The translations under genes were made by a program, and so were the position numbers. A stretch of DNA of 64,000 nt from SIG565 sp045646145 (GTDB lineage Bacteria; Bacillota; Clostridia; Oscillospirales; Acutalibacteraceae): positions 6,801-70,800 of the forward strand of contig JAZRKE010000082.1 in assembly GCA_045646145.1 (NCBI GenBank), in the 5' to 3' direction. The notes beneath the pieces were generated by a model. The model was given only the letters and a program-made list of their open reading frames with translations. It was not told the DNA's origin and did no database searches. Positions 59,389-64,000 of the stretch are shown piece by piece (position 1 is the first letter of the stretch; each line of letters opens with the position of its first letter).

Positions 59389-60683
59389 TGATTTGCGATA
59401 ATATTAAAATTAATTCAAGCGGAATTTTAGAGTTTGCAGGGCAGGATACAACTGCACTTGCAAAAAAATACGGAACACCGCTCTATCTGCTTGATGAAGA
59501 CCGTGTAAGATATAATTGCCGAACCTATTATAACGCTATGAAGAGGGCATACGGCGATAATTTTGCTGTTCTTTATGCCAGTAAGGCAAATTCCTTTAAG
59601 AGAATTTACAACATTGTAAATGAAGAGAATATGCACATTGACGTTGTATCTTCGGGTGAAATTTTCACTGCTTTAAAGGCAGGCTTTCCGCTTAGTAAAG
59701 CATATTTCCACAGCAACAATAAAACCGACGAGGACGTTGAGTTTGCTATTAAAAATGGTGTCGGTTATTTCGTTGTTGATAATGCTGAGGAGCTAAATGT
59801 AATTAATGAAACTGCAAAAAAGTTTAATAAAACCCAGAATATACTTTTAAGATTAACTCCCGGTATAGATACTCATACATACGAAGCGGTTAATACAGGA
59901 AAGGTGGATTCTAAATTTGGTACCGCTATTGAAACGGGACAGGCAGCCGAAATTGTGAAAATAACTTTGGATTTTTCTAATATTAAGCTTTGCGGTTTTC
60001 ACTGCCATATAGGTTCAATGGTATTTGATTCCGATACATTCCTACGCGGAGCCGAAATTATGCTCGAATTTATGGCTCAAATGTATACAACCTACGGTTT
60101 TGTAACCGAGCAGCTCGACCTGGGCGGCGGCTACGGCGTAAGATACCTTGACACCGACGAAACAATTGATATTGCCGAAAATATTATGCAGGTTGCGGAT
60201 TTTATAAAGAATAAAACAGCTGAGCTTTCAATTAAAATGCCAAAGGTGCTTTTAGAGCCCGGAAGAAGTATTGTTGCTGATGCCGGTATGACTCTTTATA
60301 CTGTTGGTACAGTTAAAAGAATTACAGGTTATAAGAATTATGTTTCGGTTGACGGCGGTATGACTGATAATCCGCGATACGCGCTTTATGAGTCGCCTTA
60401 TACTATTTATATCGCAAATAAGGCGGATAGAGAGGCAACTTTAAAGTGCGATGTTGTGGGAAGATGCTGCGAAAGCGGTGATATTATTCAGCCAGATGTT
60501 ACACTTCCAGAAATCAAACGCGGTGATATTTTAGCCGTTTGCACAACAGGTGCTTACAACTATTCTATGGCAAGTAATTACAACCGTATCGGCCGTCCAC
60601 CCGTTGTAATGCTTAGAGATAATGACTATTATCTTGCAGTTCGTAGAGAGACTTTAGAAGATTTATTAAATTGCGATTTATAA
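59388..60683 (+). CDS. lysA: Diaminopimelate decarboxylase
   Basis: This is the PLP enzyme for the last step to lysine (431 residues). The PLP-binding Lys is in VLYASKANS. Further motifs are GFHCHIGSMVFD, LDLGGGYGVRY, LEPGRSIVADAG and the partner-site CCESGD. It is co-transcribed with lysC. It ends at a hairpin shared with the spoIVA leader. Confidence 0.95.
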   Translation: MICDNIKINSSGILEFAGQDTTALAKKYGTPLYLLDEDRVRYNCRTYYNAMKRAYGDNFAVLYASKANSFKRIYNIVNEENMHIDVVSSGEIFTALKAGFPLSKAYFHSNNKTDEDVEFAIKNGVGYFVVDNAEELNVINETAKKFNKTQNILLRLTPGIDTHTYEAVNTGKVDSKFGTAIETGQAAEIVKITLDFSNIKLCGFHCHIGSMVFDSDTFLRGAEIMLEFMAQMYTTYGFVTEQLDLGGGYGVRYLDTDETIDIAENIMQVADFIKNKTAELSIKMPKVLLEPGRSIVADAGMTLYTVGTVKRITGYKNYVSVDGGMTDNPRYALYESPYTIYIANKADREATLKCDVVGRCCESGDIIQPDVTLPEIKRGDILAVCTTGAYNYSMASNYNRIGRPPVVMLRDNDYYLAVRRETLEDLLNCDL

Positions 60684-60686
60684 CAG

Positions 60687-60715
60687 TCATAAAATTTATC
60701 CTCCAGTCATACCTT
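60687..60715 (+). promoter_or_regulatory. Candidate SigE promoter of spoIVA inside the lysA terminator
   Basis: TCATAAA (60687-60693), 14 bases, CATACCTT (60708-60715) fits the SigE consensus (KMATATT, 14, CATACAHT) with three mismatches in all. spoIVA is SigE-dependent in Bacillus. The -10 covers the end of the 5' hairpin arm, so transcripts from here lack that arm. Confidence 0.5.
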
Positions 60716-60747
60716 TTACCAAAAGGAAAATGACCGGAGGATTTTTT
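60698..60747 (+). terminator. lysA terminator whose 3' arm carries the spoIVA ribosome site
   Basis: ATCCTCCAGTCAT (60698-60710) pairs with ATGACCGGAGGAT (60730-60742), one mismatch, with CTTTT/AAAAG inside, followed by TTTTT. GGAGGA of the 3' arm is the spoIVA Shine-Dalgarno. In readthrough RNA from lysA it would be buried. Confidence 0.8.
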
Positions 60748-62229
60748 ATGGAAACAAAAACTAATATTTATAAGGACATTGCCACCCGCACAGGCGGAGA
60801 TATTTATATAGGCATTGTAGGTCCTGTAAGAACAGGGAAATCAACTTTTATCAAACAGTTTATGAAGAAAATTGTCCTTCCGAAAATAGACGGTGAATTT
60901 GAAAAGGAGAGGGCTAATGATGAACTTCCTCAATCCTCTTCAGGCAGGACAATTATGACTACCGAGCCGAAATTTATTCCTGAAAATGCAGTAAAGATTA
61001 ATCTTGATGAAAATACGAATTTCAGAGTAAGGTTGATAGATTGTGTTGGATATATAGTTCCAAGTTCACTTGGATATATCGAAAATGAGCAACCGCGAAT
61101 GGTTATGACACCTTGGTATAACGAGCCAATCCCATTTAATATGGCGGCAGAAATTGGGACTAAAAAGGTTATAACAGAACATTCAACTATAGGCCTTGTT
61201 GTAACTACCGATGGTTCAATAAGTGATATACCCCGCGAAGAGTATGCTGAGGCAGAAGAAAGGGTAATAGGTGAACTGAAGGAAATTAATAAGCCTTTTA
61301 TAGTTATTCTTAACTGTTTAGATCCTTATTCAGAAGCGTCCCGAAATTTAGCCTCAGAGCTATCCGAAAAATACGGCGTATCTGTACTACCTGTTAGTTG
61401 CTTAGAGCTTACTGAGGATGATATAAAGGAAATTTTGAGTAAAATACTCTATGAATTTCCGATTAAAGAAATTGATATCGGCTTCCCGATGTGGATTAAC
61501 TCACTACCGCTTGACCATTGGCTTCGCTCAAAAATTACACAAACAGTAATGGTTTCGTGTGATTCTGTTAGTAAAATAAGTGATGTTAATGATTTCAAAT
61601 GCAGATTATGCGAGAATGAACATATTGAAAACACGCGCATTAAAAATATTGACCTTGGGAACGGCACAGCCAATGTAAATGTAAGCATTAATAAGAATCT
61701 GTTTTATAAAATACTTGAGGAATCAACAGGAATTAAAATTAACGGCGAAAACGAGCTTTTATCAACCTTAATTGAGCTTGCCCAAATGAAAAAGGAATAT
61801 ATGCGAATTAAGGACGCTCTCGATGAGGTTGAGGCAACGGGTTACGGAATAGTGATGCCATCTATTGAAGAATTAACCCTTGAAGAGCCTGAAATAATGC
61901 GTCAGGGTTGTAGATACGGAGTAAGACTTAAAGCGTCAGCACCATCTATTCATATGATGAAGGCCAATATTGCTACCGAAGTAAGCCCCATAGTTGGCTC
62001 AGAAAAGCAAAGCGAAGACCTTATTATGTATTTACTTAAAGAATTTGAAGAAAATCCTGTTAAAATATGGGATTCTAATATCTTTGGCAAGTCATTACAC
62101 GAACTCGTAAACGAGGGACTTCACGCAAAGCTTGCACACATGCCGAGTGATGCGCGTATCAGGCTCCAGGAAACCCTTGAAAGAGTAATTAATGAGGGAT
62201 GTAACGGTTTAGTTTGCATAATTTTATAA
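60748..62229 (+). CDS. spoIVA: Stage IV sporulation protein A
   Basis: SpoIVA is the morphogenetic ATPase that polymerises on the forespore and anchors the coat (493 residues; Bacillus 492). Walker A GPVRTGKSTFIKQF lies near residue ~30. The conserved N-terminus ETKTNIYKDIATRTGGDIYI, cut to TNIYKDIATRTGGDIY, and the C-terminal SIHMMKANIATEV and IVGSEKQSEDL are diagnostic. ATG 60748 follows GGAGG. Single-gene unit with its own terminator. Confidence 0.96.
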   Translation: METKTNIYKDIATRTGGDIYIGIVGPVRTGKSTFIKQFMKKIVLPKIDGEFEKERANDELPQSSSGRTIMTTEPKFIPENAVKINLDENTNFRVRLIDCVGYIVPSSLGYIENEQPRMVMTPWYNEPIPFNMAAEIGTKKVITEHSTIGLVVTTDGSISDIPREEYAEAEERVIGELKEINKPFIVILNCLDPYSEASRNLASELSEKYGVSVLPVSCLELTEDDIKEILSKILYEFPIKEIDIGFPMWINSLPLDHWLRSKITQTVMVSCDSVSKISDVNDFKCRLCENEHIENTRIKNIDLGNGTANVNVSINKNLFYKILEESTGIKINGENELLSTLIELAQMKKEYMRIKDALDEVEATGYGIVMPSIEELTLEEPEIMRQGCRYGVRLKASAPSIHMMKANIATEVSPIVGSEKQSEDLIMYLLKEFEENPVKIWDSNIFGKSLHELVNEGLHAKLAHMPSDARIRLQETLERVINEGCNGLVCIIL

Positions 62230-62231
62230 CA

Positions 62232-62261
62232 AAAAGCAAGTAGGGTAGCCTACTTGCTTTT
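62232..62261 (+). terminator. spoIVA terminator
   Basis: AAAAGCAAGTAGG (62232-62244) pairs with CCTACTTGCTTTT (62249-62261), followed by TT. Confidence 0.88.
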
Positions 62262-62360
62262 TTCGGTAATTCACAAATAGTTATTTAATCTTTTCGTGAA
62301 ATTTCGGCTGAATAAATGCCACCGGAGTTAAAATATTGCTGCCTTGAAAACATTCTAGTA

Positions 62361-63362
62361 TTAGTTATTATTATCATTATTTTTTGGAGCTTTGACCTTT
62401 GCTAATGGGTTGGCATTTATTGCTTTTTCAATTTGGCTGTTTGCAACATGAGTGTATATTTGGGTAGTACCTAAATTTGCGTGTCCTAAAATTTCTTTTA
62501 AAACCCTTACATCAACATTTCCTTGCTGATACATAAGTGTCGCTGCAGTATGGCGCAATTTATGGGCAGAATATCCCATATCACCAAGACCTGCTCTATC
62601 GAGGTAATTCTTTACTATGTATTGCACTGTTTTATTACTGATTCTGCGCTTATTTCGGCTTATAAATAGTGCATTTTTATAGTTAGCAGGGATACTTTCA
62701 TTTGGGCGTACCTTTAAATAGGCATTAAGCGCCTCGGTACAAGCTTCATTCAGATATACAACACGTTCTTTATTGCCTTTACCGAGTATTCTTATAGAGT
62801 TGTCCGAGCGAATATCGGTTAAATTAAGCCCTACAAGCTCGGATAATCGCATTCCACAGTTAAGAAAAAGGGTTAAAATACAGTAATCTCTCTCGGCATA
62901 CGTCCCGTTTACTGAATTTAGTAATTTTAGGGAATCCTCTAAAGTAAGGTGTTTTGGAAGTGACTGTCGGGTTTTCGGAGATTCCAACAGCTCTGCGGGA
63001 TTAACATCTAAAATATGTTCCTGAACAGTTAAATATCTGAAGAAAATGCGAAGGGTTGAAGCTTTGCGAGCACGTGTTGCGGGATTATTATCACGCTCGT
63101 TTTTACAGAATACCAAAAATGAATATAGGTCGGTTAATGTGATAGATTTTAATAATTCAACATCAACCGAAGAAATATCGATTTTATCAAACTCAATTTC
63201 AGACGATACAATACATCGGGATAATAGGATGTATCGAAAGAAGGTCTGCAAATCAAAAGCATATTCATCTATAGATTTAGAGGATTTACCTTTAATAGTT
63301 TCATTATAAGCCAAAAAATTTCTTATAACTAATGGTAACTGTAAAAACTGTTCGTGTTTCAA
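62361..63362 (-). CDS. Tyrosine recombinase XerC/XerD-type
   Basis: This 333-residue recombinase probably resolves chromosome dimers. The N-terminal core-binding domain spans ~10-125. All catalytic residues are present: R172 (NCGMRLSEL), Lys in GKGNKER, H267 and R270 (AHKLRHTAA), H294 (LGHANLGTTQIYTH) and Y303. It has a ~30-residue Asn/Lys-rich tail. It contrasts with the Xer paralogue at 30625 that lacks Arg I. The upstream region contains two inverted repeats. Confidence 0.9.
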   Translation of the reverse strand: MKHEQFLQLPLVIRNFLAYNETIKGKSSKSIDEYAFDLQTFFRYILLSRCIVSSEIEFDKIDISSVDVELLKSITLTDLYSFLVFCKNERDNNPATRARKASTLRIFFRYLTVQEHILDVNPAELLESPKTRQSLPKHLTLEDSLKLLNSVNGTYAERDYCILTLFLNCGMRLSELVGLNLTDIRSDNSIRILGKGNKERVVYLNEACTEALNAYLKVRPNESIPANYKNALFISRNKRRISNKTVQYIVKNYLDRAGLGDMGYSAHKLRHTAATLMYQQGNVDVRVLKEILGHANLGTTQIYTHVANSQIEKAINANPLAKVKAPKNNDNNN

Positions 63363-63439
63363 AATAACAACTCCAACTAAAATTTAAGTTTATTATAAAT
63401 TATTAATTAATTATAGTCAACAAATAAATACAGTATTAA

Positions 63440-63494
63440 AGCTGGTGAATAGGCATCAAAACCATGGGAGAAACCCATATCAGCCTATATTAGC
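63440..63494. repeat. Nested hairpin upstream of the Xer gene
   Basis: AATAGGC pairs with GCCTATATT, enclosing ATGGG/CCCAT around AGAAA. No T run follows on either strand, so it is not a simple terminator. No gene is visible in 63363-63579. Confidence 0.45.
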
Positions 63495-63512
63495 CCTAAA
63501 ACAACTACCCTC

Positions 63513-63542
63513 AATTATACAAAATATTGATTTTGTATAATT
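63513..63542. repeat. Perfect 13-bp inverted repeat upstream of the Xer gene
   Basis: AATTATACAAAAT (63513-63525), four bases, ATTTTGTATAATT (63530-63542). No T run follows, so an operator or recombination-site role is possible. It can be viewed as 11-6-11, the spacing of Xer sites, but the inner CATAA/TTATG motif of dif is absent. Confidence 0.5.
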
Positions 63543-63579
63543 GCAAATATTTCGAGTTAGGGTATCTTCTCCCTAGAAT

Positions 63580-64000
63580 CTATTCTGAACGAATTGCTTT
63601 TATAGGATCCAACCTAGCTGCGCGTATTGCCGGTATGATTCCAAACAAAATTCCACAAATCAATGACAATCCCAAGCTTGCGATGACAATATTCCATTGG
63701 AATGTAATATTGATTTGTAAAAGCTGATTGAGGATAAGCATGGATAATTTGCTTAGTGTAATTCCACAAATTCCGCCTGCTAAGCAGAGAAAAACAGCTT
63801 CTAAGACAAAATTTTGTACGATAATGCATTTTTTAGCTCCAAGTGCGCGGTAAATACCAATTTCTCGTGTTCGCGTTTCGACGGCAGATACCATAGAATT
63901 CATGACGCCGATCCCTCCTACGATTACCGAAATCCCTGCGATTCCACTGATTAGCAACGAAATTACATCCATGATAAGTCGGATCGTAGCCATGTCGTTC
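63580..64000 (-). CDS. ABC transporter permease (MacB/FtsX type), C-terminal part, cut by the window edge
   Basis: The last ~139 residues show the FtsX-like domain: GGIGVMNSMVSAVETRTREIG, shortened here to GGIGVMNSMV and ETRTREIGIYRALGA, then three spans and the end FGIIPAIRAARLDPIKAIRSE as PAIRAARLDPIKAIR. This is the MacB/LolCE-like family of exporters for peptides, macrolides or lipoproteins. The frame continues beyond 64000 without a start. The ATPase partner would lie outside the window. Confidence 0.88.
   Translation of the reverse strand, partial: NDMATIRLIMDVISLLISGIAGISVIVGGIGVMNSMVSAVETRTREIGIYRALGAKKCIIVQNFVLEAVFLCLAGGICGITLSKLSMLILNQLLQINITFQWNIVIASLGLSLICGILFGIIPAIRAARLDPIKAIRSE

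Noticed and set aside
63452..63510. Tiny ORF after ACCATGGGAGAAACC
   Set aside because: Nine codons, no ribosome site, lies in a hairpin.
63513..63542. Canonical dif site
   Set aside because: Length and symmetry fit but the inner CATAA/TTATG motif does not.
1..64000. CRISPR arrays, prophage or biosynthetic cluster
   Set aside because: No regularly spaced repeats, phage structural genes or modular synthases were seen.

Overview
The window is chromosomal DNA from a low-GC, endospore-forming member of the Clostridia. The gene families and order are most like gut Oscillospirales/Ruminococcaceae-type genomes; that placement is inferred from gene content, not from a marker gene. Sporulation loci are dense: dpaA/dpaB, a BofC-C-like gene, spo0A, a gerA-type operon, ylbJ (spoVV), yqfC/yqfD, spoIIM, a sigH-like factor, spoIIGA-sigE and spoIVA. 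Both edges cut genes: addB on the left and a MacB/FtsX-type permease on the right.

Layout. 1-4.1 kb holds addB (3' end) and addA for double-strand-break repair. 4.1-6.7 kb on the minus strand holds cca, then dpaA-dpaB (dipicolinate synthase). 6.8-11.6 kb holds murC, a DUF4364 gene, a BofC-C-like gene and a class A penicillin-binding protein. 11.6-12.3 kb is a scar of two decayed insertion sequences (IS3 and IS200/IS605) directly upstream of spo0A. 12.4-20 kb holds spo0A, a three-gene germinant-receptor operon with a very short C subunit, a two-gene operon encoding a SpoIID-like/peptidoglycan-binding protein, and a beta-helix protein. 20-20.5 kb holds tRNA-Gln and tRNA-His plus an odd duplicated segment. 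20.5-28.8 kb holds ylbJ, then yqfC-yqfD-phoH-ybeY-era-yqzL-recO-mutS2. 29-35.7 kb holds an SDR reductase, spoIIM, an unusual Xer paralogue and potABCD with a structured leader. 36-46.7 kb holds ruvCAB, an rRNA methyltransferase, ecfA1-ecfA2-ecfT, truA, a DUF5711-like gene, cvpA and a ClpE-like ATPase.

46.7-49.6 kb is an accessory patch: tRNA-Gly, a four-helix-bundle pseudogene with an in-frame stop, a frameshifted and truncated lipoprotein, tRNA-Ala(CGC), an orphan membrane protein and the C-terminal half of a large serine recombinase. 49.9-56.1 kb holds the sigH-like gene, a zinc-ribbon protein, a response regulator, histidine kinase and HtrA operon, and spoIIGA-sigE. 56.2-58 kb holds mgtE with a leader peptide and attenuator-like leader, then a lysine riboswitch ahead of lysC-lysA. 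60.7-64 kb holds spoIVA, a XerC/D recombinase and the truncated ABC permease.

How the genes fit together. The dpa operon makes dipicolinate and YlbJ/SpoVV would move it toward the forespore. Spo0A and SigH start the programme, and SpoIIGA activates pro-SigE. SigE then drives spoIIM, yqfC/D and spoIVA. LysC and LysA share the aspartate/diaminopimelate pathway that also supplies dipicolinate. Two mother-cell promoters (dpaA and spoIVA) appear to sit inside the terminator hairpin of the upstream housekeeping gene. The most interesting uncharacterised signals are the mgtE leader, the potA leader, the spoIVA/dpaA promoter-in-terminator design, and the tRNA-Gln-adjacent duplication.
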